From the NCBI GenBank assembly GCA_029012445.1, contig JAQXMC010000005.1, forward strand, positions 1 to 64,000: a stretch of 64,000 nucleotides of DNA. The letters are read 5' to 3'. Below the pieces are notes generated by a model, which was given only the letters and a program-made list of their open reading frames with translations, did no database searches and was not told the origin of the DNA. Each line of letters starts with the position of its first letter. The stretch's first letter is position 1. This DNA comes from Oscillospiraceae bacterium. Lineage in GTDB: Bacteria; Bacillota; Clostridia; Oscillospirales; Acutalibacteraceae. Below, in pieces: positions 15,333 through 23,883 of the stretch. Made by a program: the position numbers and the translations under genes.

Positions 15333-16496
15333 TCAGAGGGAAGCTTTGAGTATATCGAGAATATCTTCCTCGGAAAGAGGCGCCCACGCTTTGTCGAGTC
15401 CCTCGTTGACAGCTATGTGATGAGCCATTTCGCCGAGTCTCGATTCGTCTATTCCGACTTCACGAAGATGCATCGGTATTCCGAAAGATTCAAATGTCTC
15501 ATAGGTGCGGGCTATCGTTAATTCGGCTATCTCCTGCTCCGGCAGAGACGGATCAATGCCGAATATATGCGTTCCGAAGCTTATGAAGCGCTCCATCGTC
15601 TTTTCGCTCAGAATATGCTTCATCCATCTGGGCGTGATTATCGCGAGTCCCTCGCCGTGGGTTATATCGTAATAGGCGCTGAGTGCGTGCTCAATAGCGT
15701 GGCACGGCCAGCCCGAGTAGCTGTTGCCTATCGAAAGGATATCGTTGCAGGCCAGTGAACAATCAGCCATAAACTCCGCTCTCGCATCATAGTTTTCGGG
15801 CTCCTTCAGCGCGATCTTTGCGTTTTTGATAAGGCTCTTGACCGCCGCCTCACACATACCGTCCGCAAGGTCGGTGTGTTCGGCGCAGAAATACTGCTCC
15901 ATAATATGATTTATCGCGTCCGCCGCACCCGCAGCCGTTTGCTTTTTGCTGACGCTGAAAGTGTACCTCGGATCAAGAATCGAAACGACCGGAAACAGCA
16001 GCTCATCGATATATCCGACCTTGTCGTTGGTCTCGGTCCTCGAGATAACGCAGCCGCAGTCATATTCCGAGCCTGTCGCCGCAAGGGTAAGAATATCAAC
16101 CAGCGGCAGAGCCTTTTTCGCCTTGACCTTATAGGTGATCAGATCCCAGGGCTCGCCGTCATATAAAGCGCCGGCGCATATAGCCTTTGAGCAGTCGAGA
16201 ACGCTTCCGCCGCCGACCGCAAGAACAGCGTCGATCCGGTTTTCCTTGCAAATCCTGACACCCTCAAGAACGCTCGTTGTGTATTTCGGGTTGGGCTCAA
16301 TCCCGGAAAGCTCGAAAATCTCAAAATCCGCAAGCAGGTGTTTCACCTCGTCATAAAGGCCTATTTTCTTAATGCTTCCGCCGCCGTAGGTGAGAAGTAT
16401 TCTTTTGCCGAGCGGCCTGAGCGCATCGGGAAGCTTTGAAACGGAGTCTTTTCCGAAGATCAGCTTAGTCGGGGTATGATAAATAAAATTTTCCAT
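15333..16496 (-). CDS. Iron-containing alcohol dehydrogenase (butanol dehydrogenase-like)
   Basis: A 387-aa group III alcohol dehydrogenase that should interconvert aldehydes and alcohols with NAD(P)H. Seen are YHTPTKLIFGKDSVSKLP (family opening), LLTYGGGSIKKIGLYDEV, AVGGGSVLDCSKAI (dinucleotide loop), and the metal-binding region including DAINHIMEQYF and PCHAIEHALSAYYDITHGEGLAI with its histidines. It most resembles the NADPH-dependent butanol dehydrogenases BdhA/B and YqhD; the substrate cannot be fixed by eye. It probably disposes of reducing equivalents in fermentation. It stands alone between the shikimate operon and comF. Confidence 0.92.
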   Translation of the reverse strand: MENFIYHTPTKLIFGKDSVSKLPDALRPLGKRILLTYGGGSIKKIGLYDEVKHLLADFEIFELSGIEPNPKYTTSVLEGVRICKENRIDAVLAVGGGSVLDCSKAICAGALYDGEPWDLITYKVKAKKALPLVDILTLAATGSEYDCGCVISRTETNDKVGYIDELLFPVVSILDPRYTFSVSKKQTAAGAADAINHIMEQYFCAEHTDLADGMCEAAVKSLIKNAKIALKEPENYDARAEFMADCSLACNDILSIGNSYSGWPCHAIEHALSAYYDITHGEGLAIITPRWMKHILSEKTMERFISFGTHIFGIDPSLPEQEIAELTIARTYETFESFGIPMHLREVGIDESRLGEMAHHIAVNEGLDKAWAPLSEEDILDILKASL

Positions 16497-16532
16497 AATA
16501 TAAACACCTTTCCTGATATTTTTGCTTTCTCT

Positions 16533-16563
16533 ATTATACAGCTTAACGGCAGTCGCAAGTCAA
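16533..16563 (-). promoter_or_regulatory. Possible promoter of the alcohol dehydrogenase gene
   Basis: On the minus strand, TTGACT (16558-16563) and a perfect TATAAT (16533-16538) are separated by 19 bp, two more than optimal. The -10 box lies 37 nt from the start codon. Confidence 0.45.
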
Positions 16564-16631
16564 GCGTTTAAAGTAAATTTTTCGTTCCATGCCCTGCCGG
16601 AGCTTTTTGCGCTGACAGTCAGCATCTATCG

Positions 16632-17366
16632 TTACAGCGGTAATTTATCCTGATTGCAGACATAATCGCTGACGGCTATGCAGATGCAGCAGACCTTTTT
16701 CGCTCCCGCAGAATACAGCGCCTTAGCGCATTCATCCAGTGTAGCGCCCGTGCTTTTGACATCGTCGCAAAGCAGAATAGTCTTACCCCTGACTTTCTCC
16801 GCCTTGTTTTCGTCCACCTTTATTGAGTCGGCAAGGTTAGTCAGCCTTTCCTCCTGATTCAGCATATGCTGCTTTTTTGTCTCTCTGTATTTGACCAGTG
16901 TGTTTTCGTCAAAATCAAGCATATATGCGTCGGCAAGGCGCTCGGCAATAACCGCCGAGGAGCTGTATTTTTTCTTCTCGTAGGAGGGTACGCATACAGC
17001 AGTATCAAAATCGACATCTGAGTATTCGGTGGATATTTTATCGCACACATCCGCGAAAAACTCGTTGAATACGCCGTCGCGGGTATGATCCTTCAGCTCA
17101 ATTATAAGGCTTTTGACGATCCCGCCGTAGTAATAAGCGGCGACTGTTTCGGCGGATATTTTTCCGCAGGTCAGCGCATCGTGATCTCTGAGCGACGCGC
17201 CGCATCTGTGACAGACGGGAGCCTCTATCGGAACAAGACTTTTTTTGCATTTTTCGCAAAGAGCGCCGCTTGTCAGCACCTCGCCGCAGCCGCTGCACCT
17301 CGGAGGATAAACGGCGTTCAATATAATATTTTTTATGCGCTTAAATAACAATCCGGCTCTTTTCAT
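16632..17366 (-). CDS. comF: ComF-family phosphoribosyltransferase-like protein
   Basis: A 244-aa protein with an N-terminal zinc-ribbon (CSGCGEVL, then CEKCKKSL, then CHRCGASL at about 20-60) and a C-terminal phosphoribosyltransferase fold with the PRPP loop TILLCDDVKSTGATLDECAKAL at about 195-217. ComF proteins are needed for DNA uptake in naturally competent bacteria and are widespread in Firmicutes; their enzymatic role is unclear. The cysteine pairs and PRPP loop are intact. No other competence gene is visible in the window. The RBS is weak (AAAGAGAAAG). Confidence 0.9.
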   Translation of the reverse strand: MKRAGLLFKRIKNIILNAVYPPRCSGCGEVLTSGALCEKCKKSLVPIEAPVCHRCGASLRDHDALTCGKISAETVAAYYYGGIVKSLIIELKDHTRDGVFNEFFADVCDKISTEYSDVDFDTAVCVPSYEKKKYSSSAVIAERLADAYMLDFDENTLVKYRETKKQHMLNQEERLTNLADSIKVDENKAEKVRGKTILLCDDVKSTGATLDECAKALYSAGAKKVCCICIAVSDYVCNQDKLPL

Positions 17367-17449
17367 GTTTCTTTCTCTTTCGCTTCAGATTTCAATTTAA
17401 TTATATATTCAATCTGCCGATATGTCAAATTCCGGCATTAAGCAGCGGA

Positions 17450-17536
17450 CCGGGGGCAAAATGTTTTCTCGAAGGGAAAACCGCGCCGCCGCAGACGGCG
17501 CGCTTCTGCGCGAAGCGCAGAAGATTTTGCCCCCGG
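17450..17536. repeat. Cloverleaf-shaped intergenic element (family B), copy 1
   Basis: An outer stem CCGGGGGCAAAAT (17450-17462) pairs perfectly with ATTTTGCCCCCGG (17524-17536). Inside it stand three adjoining hairpins with almost no unpaired bases: GTTTTC/GAAAAC (17463-17481), CGCGCCG/CGGCGCG (17482-17502) and CTTCTGCGC/GCGCAGAAG (17503-17523). The result is a four-way junction. The copy at 23658-23729 has the same order and spacing with different base pairs. A separate hairpin, CGAGAGCGGGC with GCCCGCTCTCG, follows at about 17568-17597. Nothing in the region looks coding. The rest of 17537-17657 holds only these palindromes. Confidence 0.75.
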
Positions 17537-17657
17537 AGCTTAGCAGTCACCCACCTCAGCGCAACGGCGAGAGCGGGCGATATATTGCCCGCTCTCGGAC
17601 TCCCGGCGAGTCGGAAAATGCTTTTCCGGCTCGCTAAAAAGTCGGTTTCGATGAAAA

Positions 17658-17681
17658 ATGGAGCAGATTATCCTGCTCCAT
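17658..17681 (-). terminator. Terminator of the serC-serA operon
   Basis: Perfect 9-bp stem ATGGAGCAG/CTGCTCCAT with a 6-nt loop, followed on the minus strand by TTTTT. It lies 17 nt downstream of the serA stop. Confidence 0.85.
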
Positions 17682-17698
17682 TGAATTATAACTTGATA

Positions 17699-18817
17699 TT
17701 ATATAACCCGAACTCTGATAACGCAGCCGAAATCCTTAACCTGCTGAGAAAAATCAGCGTCGCAGTCAAAAACGGTGTAGGAGTAATCGCCGCGTGTGAC
17801 AGTCTGACATTCCTTTCCGGTCAGCTCTTTGATATTGCCTGCGATCTCGCAGCAGTTGCGGTGAATTATGCAGTGGCGGAATTTTTCGGTCTTGTCGCCG
17901 AGAATGATGTTAGGCATATTGACCGAATTTTTGATAGATCCCGTCTCTATATAAAGCTTGATCTGCTCTGCGGCCATGACTGCGCAGTTATCCTCCGACT
18001 CGGGCGTTGACGCTCCGAGATGCGGAATCGCCGTGACACCGGGCACGCCTATAACGGCGTCTGACGGGAAATCCGTCACATAAGAAGCGATCTTTCCGCT
18101 TTCGAGAGCAGCTATGAGGTCGGCGTCGTCAACAAGTCCCCCTCTCGCAAAGTTGAGAATACGGACTGAGTCTTTCATCTTTGAAATGCTCTGTGAATTT
18201 ATCATTTTAGCAGTGCTTTCAAGAAGCGGCAGGTGCAGCGTAATATAATCAGCCGATGTATAAACGCCGTCGAGACTGTCGGTGAATATTGTTCCGTCAG
18301 GCATTTTATCGGGCTTTCTGATATCATATGCAACGACTTTCATTCCAAGAGCCGCCGCACTTTCGGCAACCTTCATTCCGATAGCGCCGAGACCGATAAC
18401 ACCGAGAGTTTTTCCGAAAATCTCGGGACCTGCGAACTGACTTTTGCCCTTTTCGACCAGTTTTCCGACATTTTCGCACTCTCCCTTGAGCGTTTTGCAC
18501 CATTCATAGCCTGCGGCGATTTTTCTCGAGGAAAGGAAAAGAGAAGCTATAACAAGCTCCTTAACGGCGTTTGCGTTTGCGCCGGGCGTGTTGAAAACAA
18601 CTATTCCCTTTTCGCTGCATCTGTCAAGAGGAATATTGTTAACTCCGGCTCCGGCTCTTGCGACCGCGAGCGTGTTATCCGCAAACTCAGTCTCGTGCAT
18701 CGACGCCGAGCGGACCATTATGGCGTCGGGAGCTTCACACTCGCCGCAGACATAGTTTTCGCCGAAAACATCAAGACCGACCTTTGCTATCTTGTTTAAA
18801 GTGAGAATTTTATACAT
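17699..18817 (-). CDS. serA: D-3-phosphoglycerate dehydrogenase
   Basis: A 372-aa NAD-dependent enzyme that starts serine synthesis from 3-phosphoglycerate. It has the D-2-hydroxyacid dehydrogenase layout: ARAGAGVNNIPLDRCSEKGIVVFNTPGANANAV, the NAD loop LGVIGLGAIGMKVAESA, ILNFARGGLVDDADL with the catalytic Arg, and AIPHLGASTPESEDNCA with the catalytic His. The last about 70 residues are a short ACT-like tail (NCCEIAGNIKELT...), shorter than the regulatory domains of long SerA types. It follows serC after 12 nt and is clearly co-transcribed with it. Confidence 0.95.
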   Translation of the reverse strand: MYKILTLNKIAKVGLDVFGENYVCGECEAPDAIMVRSASMHETEFADNTLAVARAGAGVNNIPLDRCSEKGIVVFNTPGANANAVKELVIASLFLSSRKIAAGYEWCKTLKGECENVGKLVEKGKSQFAGPEIFGKTLGVIGLGAIGMKVAESAAALGMKVVAYDIRKPDKMPDGTIFTDSLDGVYTSADYITLHLPLLESTAKMINSQSISKMKDSVRILNFARGGLVDDADLIAALESGKIASYVTDFPSDAVIGVPGVTAIPHLGASTPESEDNCAVMAAEQIKLYIETGSIKNSVNMPNIILGDKTEKFRHCIIHRNCCEIAGNIKELTGKECQTVTRGDYSYTVFDCDADFSQQVKDFGCVIRVRVI

Positions 18818-18829
18818 GAGCTTTCTCCC

Positions 18830-19912
18830 TTATGAATTTTCTTTTTCGAATTTTTTCATAAACTCAACGAGCTTTTCAACGCCCTCGACAGGCATAGCGT
18901 TATATATCGAAGCTCGCATTCCGCCGACTATTCTGTGGCCCTTGAGGTTGATGAAGCCTGCTTCTTCAGCTTCCTTGATGAATTTTGCGTCAAGCTCCTT
19001 GTCGCCCGTCACAAACGGAACATTCATAAGCGAACGGTCTTCCGGTACAACGGTTCCGCTGAACATTTTGCTTGAGTCAAGAAAGTCATAAAGTATCTTT
19101 GCCTTAGCAACATTTCTGTCTCTCATTGCTTCAAGTCCGCCGAGCTTCTTTATCCACTCGAGAACGAGCTTGCATATATAAATTATATAACAGGGCGGCG
19201 TGTTATACATTGAGCCGTTATCTGCATGTATCTTCCAGTTGAGCATTGTGGGTGTGATATCGCGGGCGTTGCCGAGCATATCTTCGCGCACTATGGCTAT
19301 AACGAGACCGGCCGGGGCAACATTTTTCTGAGCGCCGCCGTAGATAACCGCAAACTTTGAGATATCGAGCGGCTCGGAGAAGAAGCAGCTTGAAACATCG
19401 GCAATAAGCGGAATGTCGCCTGTATCAGGTATATAGTTGGCCTTTGTTCCGAATATGGTGTTGTTCATGCAGTAGTAGAGATAGTCAGCGTCCGGTCTGA
19501 TATCCTCTCTCTTGATTTTCGGGAAATAAGAATAATTCTTATCAACCGAATTTGCAACGACTCTTGCGTCGCCGTATTTGCACGCTTCCTCATATGCTTT
19601 CTTTCCCCACTGACCGGAGACGATATAGTCGGCTTTGCCCGAGCCGTTCATAAAGTTAAGAGGTATTGCGGCAAACTGCGTTGAAGCGCCACCGTGAAGG
19701 AAAAGGACCTTGTAGTTATCGGGCACCTTATAAAGCTCCCTGACAAGCGCTTCGGCAGCGTCGATTATAGTCTTGAATATATTTGATCTGTGAGACATTT
19801 CCATTACCGACTGACCTGAGCCTTTATAGTCGAGCATCTCTGCCGCTGCGAGGTTGAGGACCGATTCCGGCAACATTGACGGACCCGCCGAAAAATTATA
19901 AACTCTGGACAT
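18830..19912 (-). CDS. serC: Phosphoserine aminotransferase
   Basis: A 360-aa PLP enzyme converting 3-phosphohydroxypyruvate to phosphoserine. The sequence opens MSRVYNFSAGPSMLPESVL, the family signature, and carries LFLHGGASTQFAAIPLN, ADVSSCFFSEPLDIS and the PLP lysine in YGGAQKNVAPAGLVI. I chose ATG 19912, which has GGGAGG seven bases upstream, over an upstream in-frame ATG that would add 20 residues ahead of the conserved start. First gene of serC-serA. Confidence 0.96.
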   Translation of the reverse strand: MSRVYNFSAGPSMLPESVLNLAAAEMLDYKGSGQSVMEMSHRSNIFKTIIDAAEALVRELYKVPDNYKVLFLHGGASTQFAAIPLNFMNGSGKADYIVSGQWGKKAYEEACKYGDARVVANSVDKNYSYFPKIKREDIRPDADYLYYCMNNTIFGTKANYIPDTGDIPLIADVSSCFFSEPLDISKFAVIYGGAQKNVAPAGLVIAIVREDMLGNARDITPTMLNWKIHADNGSMYNTPPCYIIYICKLVLEWIKKLGGLEAMRDRNVAKAKILYDFLDSSKMFSGTVVPEDRSLMNVPFVTGDKELDAKFIKEAEEAGFINLKGHRIVGGMRASIYNAMPVEGVEKLVEFMKKFEKENS

Positions 19913-19943
19913 AATACATCCTCCCAAAAAATTGTTCTTATAT

Positions 19944-19972
19944 ATTCTATAACATATGAAAGAAAAATGCAA
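19944..19972 (-). promoter_or_regulatory. Promoter of serC-serA
   Basis: On the minus strand, TTGCAT (19967-19972), 17 bp, TAGAAT (19944-19949). The -10 is 31 nt from the serC start. Confidence 0.65.
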
Positions 19973-20024
19973 GCGTGAGTTTATATGGCGGCGCAGCGAT
20001 ATAAAAGAAATTGTTCCTTATCGG

Positions 20025-20053
20025 TTGACTTATTTTGCGGTTTATGCTAAAAT
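20025..20053 (+). promoter_or_regulatory. Promoter of the ileS transcript
   Basis: TTGACT (20025-20030), exactly 17 bp, TAAAAT (20048-20053). Transcription would begin near 20060, just ahead of a small hairpin (GCGCCT/AGGAGGCGC) and the T-box leader. Confidence 0.75.
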
Positions 20054-20096
20054 AACAAAAGTTGCATTGCGCCTTATAAAGGAGGCGCGTCTGTTA

Positions 20097-20370
20097 ATAT
20101 TTCAAAGACTATGACGGAGACAGTAGGCTCTTAGCGAAAGTCACAGCGAGCCGGGGGCGGTGCAAGCCCGGCGCGATTAGCTTTTTCCCGAATATCACTC
20201 CCAAGTCGCAGGCTGAAAGCCGGGGCGGCGCGCGCATACGGCGCGTACCTGTCAGAACGGTCAGTAAGCTTCGCCGGCACTTCACCGTTAAAGGAAGCAT
20301 GCATATCGGTGCAGGGTAAACAGGTGGTTGCAAAGTCAGTCTTTGTCCGTTTACGGGCAGGGGCTTTTTT
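20097..20370 (+). promoter_or_regulatory. T-box riboswitch, isoleucine specificity
   Basis: A roughly 275-nt leader upstream of ileS with T-box landmarks in order. These are the AAGACTATGACGGAGACAGTA opening of Stem I, the distal arm AGCGAGCCGGG...GGTGCAAGCCCGG, a specifier loop GAATATCACTCC with ATC (20194-20196, isoleucine), CAGTAAGC-GCCGG of the middle stems, and the T-box bulge TGGT (20325-20328). TGGT would pair with an A-CCA tRNA end, as in tRNA-Ile. A terminator follows: AGTCTTTGTCCG (20338-20349) with CGGGCAGGGGCT (20354-20365) and a T-run. Uncharged tRNA-Ile should stabilise the antiterminator and switch ileS on. The GGAGG-like start region of ileS lies beyond it. Confidence 0.9.
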
Positions 20371-20409
20371 GTTTTCAGTATTTTTTGTTTCCGAGAAGGA
20401 GGAAAATAA

Positions 20410-23400
20410 ATGTACAAAAAGGTTTCAACAGACCTCAACTTCGTCGAAAGAGAAAAAGAGATCGAGAAGTTCTGGAAAGACGAAAAGATCGTCGAAAAGT
20501 GCAATCAGGTCGAAGGACCGAATTTCGTTTTCTATGACGGTCCGCCCACAGCCAACGGCAAGCCGCATATCGGTCATGTTCTCACCCGGGTTATCAAGGA
20601 TATGATCCCCAGATATCACACAATGAAGGGCGAACATGTCGCAAGAAAGGCCGGCTGGGACACACACGGTCTGCCTGTTGAGCTTGAGGTGGAAAAGCTC
20701 CTCGGTCTTGACGGCAAGGATCAGATCGAAAAATACGGACTTGAGCCTTTCATTGATATGTGCAAAAAGAGCGTCTGGAAATACAAGGGAATGTGGGAGG
20801 ACTTCTCATCAAAGGTCGGCTTCTGGGCCGATATGGAAAATCCCTATGTCACATATGATAACTCATATATAGAGTCGGTCTGGTGGTCACTTAAAAAAAT
20901 ATATGAAAGAGGACTTCTTTATAAGGGCTTCAAGATCGTCCCCTATTGCCCGAGATGCGGAACTCCGCTCTCGTCTCACGAGGTAGCTCAAGGCTATAAG
21001 CTCGTCAAGGAGCGCTCGGCTGTCGTCAGATTCAAGGTCAAGGACGAGGACGCATATTTTCTCGCATGGACGACCACTCCCTGGACGCTTCCGAGCAATG
21101 TCGCTTTGTGCGTAAATCCCGACGAGGAATACGCCAAAGTCAAGGCAATAGACGGATATACCTATTATATGGCGTCGGCTCTGCTGGACAAAATCCTTTC
21201 GCCTCTGGCAAAGGAGGAGGGCGAAAAGCCATATGAGATACTTGAGACCTTCAAGGGCTCTGAGCTTGAATATAAAGAATATGAGCCTCTGTTTGACTTT
21301 GTTAAGCCTATCTGCGACAAGCAGCACAAAAAGGCTTTCTTCGTTATGTGCGACAGCTATGTCACCATGAGCGACGGCACGGGCGTTGTTCACTGCGCGC
21401 CCGCATTCGGCGAAGATGACGCAAGAGTCGGCAGAAGATATGATCTTCCGTTCGTTCAGCTCGTTGACTCAAAGGGCAACATGAGCGATGTCACGCCCTA
21501 CGCCGGAATGTTCGTCAAGAAGGCCGATCCCGTTATTATCGCTGACCTTGACAAAGCCGGTCTTCTCTTTGACGCGCCGAAATTTGAGCATGATTATCCG
21601 TTCTGCTGGAGATGCGACACTCCCCTGCTCTACTACGCGAGAGAATCATGGTTTATCAAGATGACAGATGTCAGGGAGGATCTTATCAGAAACAACAAGA
21701 CCATTAACTGGATACCCGAAACCATAGGAAGCGGACGCTTCGGCGACTGGCTCGAGCATGTTCAGGACTGGAGCATAAGCCGCAACAGATATTGGGGCAC
21801 GCCTCTGAATATCTGGGAATGTGAATGCGGTCACAGACACTCCATAGGCTCAATAGAAGAACTCAAAAGCATGTCGGATAACTGCCCCGACGATATCGAG
21901 CTTCACCGCCCGTATATCGACAAGGTCACCATTAAATGCCCCAAGTGCGGCAAACAGATGAAACGCGTGCCGGAGGTCATCGACTGCTGGTATGATTCCG
22001 GCTCAATGCCTTTCGCACAGCATCATTATCCGTTTGAAAACAAGGAGCTGTTTGAAAGCCAGTTCCCCGCCGATTTCATCTCGGAGGCAATCGACCAGAC
22101 AAGAGGCTGGTTCTATTCTCTGCTCGCGATTTCAACTCTTATTTTCAACAAGGCTCCCTTCAAGAATGTCATAGTTTTAGGCCATGTTCAGGATGAAAAC
22201 GGTCAGAAGATGAGCAAGTCCAAGGGCAACGCTGTCGATCCCTTCGACGCACTCAACACCTACGGCGCCGACGCTATCCGCTGGTATTTCTACACTAACT
22301 CCGCGCCGTGGCTGCCGAACCGTTTCCACGGAAAGGCAGTCGTCGAGGGCCAGAGAAAATTTTTGGGTACTCTCTGGAACACCTACGCGTTCTTTGTTCT
22401 CTACGCTGAAATAGATCAGTTCGACGCAACCAAACACACTCTTGATTACAGCAAGCTTTCCGTTATGGATAAATGGCTGCTTTCAAAGATGAATTCGATG
22501 GTCAGGGCGGTCGATGACAATCTCGCCAATTACAGAATACCCGAAGCCGCAAAGGCGCTTCAGGAATTCGTTGACGACATGAGCAACTGGTATGTCCGCC
22601 GCTGCAGAGAGCGTTTCTGGAAAAAAGAGCTCGATCAGGATAAGATCAACGCCTATATGACGCTTTATACGGCTCTTGTGACCGTCGTCAAGGCTGCGGC
22701 TCCCATGATTCCGTTCATGACAGAAGATATTTACAGAAATCTCGTCTGCTCTATCGACAAGAACGCTCCCGAAAGCGTACATCTCTGCTCGTTCCCGACG
22801 GTCTGTGAGGATCAGATCGACACTGAGCTTGAGAAAAATATGGACTCGGTTCTCAAGATAGTCGGTCTCGGCAGAGCGGCAAGAAACGCTTCTAACATTA
22901 AAAACAGACAGCCTCTGGGGAATATGTATGTTAAGAGCGACACGGTTCTTGACGACTTTTATGTCAACATTATCGAAGATGAGCTGAATGTCAAGAAGGT
23001 CACCTTCATCAGCGACGCCGACAATCTCATGACATATGTTTTCAAGCCGCAGATGAAAACCCTCGGCCCGAAATACGGCAAAAAGCTCGGCGATATCAGA
23101 AACGCCCTGCTTTCACTTGACACTGACAGAGCGAAAAAAGAGCTTGACGCCGACGGGAAAATATCGCTCGATATAGGCGTAGAAAGCGTTGAGCTGACCG
23201 CTGACGATATAATTATCGAGGCTAAGCAGAAAGAGGGCCTCGCAACCGTTTCGGACGGCGGGGTAACGGTCGCCCTGAGCACTGAGCTGACAAATGAGCT
23301 TATTGAAGAGGGCTTTGTCCGTGAAGTTATCAGCAAAGTTCAGACAATGCGCAAGGACGCAGGCTTCAATGTCACGGATCACATCGCTCTTTATATCAAT

Positions 23401-23559
23401 ACAGGCGACAGGCTCACCGATATTCTCAGCAGAAACAAATCGAGCCTCATGGGTGATGTTCTCGCCGACGAGCTTCACACCGACACAATGGACGGTGTGA
23501 CGGCCGAATGGAACATCAACGGTGAAAAAGCAACTATCGGAGTTAAAGTAATAGGTTAA
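20410..23559 (+). CDS. ileS: Isoleucyl-tRNA synthetase
   Basis: A 1049-aa class I aminoacyl-tRNA synthetase charging tRNA-Ile. The HIGH box is GKPHIGHVLTR (about residues 56-66) and the KMSKS box is QKMSKSKGNAVDP. The CP1 editing domain lies between them (AWTTTPWTLPSNVALCV, GTGVVHCAPAFGEDD). The C-terminal anticodon-binding domain includes WYVRRCRERFWK. The length and the C-terminal extension place it in the longer IleS type (about 1040 aa), which is found in some Firmicutes and eukaryotes and is often linked with mupirocin tolerance; that last point is family knowledge and cannot be read from this sequence. The RBS is GAGAAGGAGG. Controlled by the T-box upstream. Confidence 0.97.
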   Translation: MYKKVSTDLNFVEREKEIEKFWKDEKIVEKCNQVEGPNFVFYDGPPTANGKPHIGHVLTRVIKDMIPRYHTMKGEHVARKAGWDTHGLPVELEVEKLLGLDGKDQIEKYGLEPFIDMCKKSVWKYKGMWEDFSSKVGFWADMENPYVTYDNSYIESVWWSLKKIYERGLLYKGFKIVPYCPRCGTPLSSHEVAQGYKLVKERSAVVRFKVKDEDAYFLAWTTTPWTLPSNVALCVNPDEEYAKVKAIDGYTYYMASALLDKILSPLAKEEGEKPYEILETFKGSELEYKEYEPLFDFVKPICDKQHKKAFFVMCDSYVTMSDGTGVVHCAPAFGEDDARVGRRYDLPFVQLVDSKGNMSDVTPYAGMFVKKADPVIIADLDKAGLLFDAPKFEHDYPFCWRCDTPLLYYARESWFIKMTDVREDLIRNNKTINWIPETIGSGRFGDWLEHVQDWSISRNRYWGTPLNIWECECGHRHSIGSIEELKSMSDNCPDDIELHRPYIDKVTIKCPKCGKQMKRVPEVIDCWYDSGSMPFAQHHYPFENKELFESQFPADFISEAIDQTRGWFYSLLAISTLIFNKAPFKNVIVLGHVQDENGQKMSKSKGNAVDPFDALNTYGADAIRWYFYTNSAPWLPNRFHGKAVVEGQRKFLGTLWNTYAFFVLYAEIDQFDATKHTLDYSKLSVMDKWLLSKMNSMVRAVDDNLANYRIPEAAKALQEFVDDMSNWYVRRCRERFWKKELDQDKINAYMTLYTALVTVVKAAAPMIPFMTEDIYRNLVCSIDKNAPESVHLCSFPTVCEDQIDTELEKNMDSVLKIVGLGRAARNASNIKNRQPLGNMYVKSDTVLDDFYVNIIEDELNVKKVTFISDADNLMTYVFKPQMKTLGPKYGKKLGDIRNALLSLDTDRAKKELDADGKISLDIGVESVELTADDIIIEAKQKEGLATVSDGGVTVALSTELTNELIEEGFVREVISKVQTMRKDAGFNVTDHIALYINTGDRLTDILSRNKSSLMGDVLADELHTDTMDGVTAEWNINGEKATIGVKVIG

Positions 23560-23571
23560 AGCTTTCAGAAA

Positions 23572-23605
23572 AAATGCGTCTGCCAAAACGGCAGACGCAT
23601 TTTTT
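23572..23605 (+). terminator. Terminator of ileS
   Basis: Perfect 13-bp stem AAATGCGTCTGCC (23572-23584) with GGCAGACGCATTT (23590-23602), loop AAAAC, and a T-run. It begins 12 nt after the ileS stop. Confidence 0.92.
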
Positions 23606-23657
23606 ATTTTCCGTTGTTCCGGCTCAGTCGGTGTTGCGCTGACCGGCCGACGGCAGA

Positions 23658-23729
23658 GGCAAAAGGTTTTCTGAAAGGAAACGGCGCGGCGCAGCTGCGC
23701 CCTTCTTCGCCTGCGAAGAAGCTTTTGCC
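23658..23729. repeat. Cloverleaf-shaped intergenic element (family B), copy 2
   Basis: Outer stem GGCAAAAG (23658-23665) with CTTTTGCC (23722-23729). Three adjoining inner hairpins are GTTTTC/GGAAAC (23666-23682), GGCGCA/TGCGCC (23688-23701) and CTTCTTCG/CGAAGAAG (23702-23721). Order, loop positions and the AAAA/TTTT next to the G/C end match 17450-17536, while stem bases differ in a compensated way. It lies between ileS and a truncated family A element in the convergent ileS/aminopeptidase gap. Confidence 0.7.
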
Positions 23730-23805
23730 CCCCCCGCTCGCCACGATTGCGGCGTTTTCAAATACGCACCAAGCTCAAACGGCTGCGCTTTTAAGCGAAG
23801 CCGCA

Positions 23806-23855
23806 GACTGTCGACCGAAGAAAATGCCATCGGTCATCCTTTTTCGGCAGTTTCT
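23806..23855 (-). repeat. Truncated copy of the family A element (copy 3)
   Basis: Read on the minus strand this is AAACTGCCG, AAAAAGG, TGACCGATGGCATTTTCTTC, GGTCGACAG. It matches the 5' end of the 52621-52808 copy nearly base for base, then diverges after GACAG. Only the 5' module of about 50 nt is present. It is fused to unrelated palindromes and sits 3' of the aminopeptidase gene. Confidence 0.65.
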
Positions 23856-23883
23856 CAGACTGTCTCATATTAGACATTTTATA

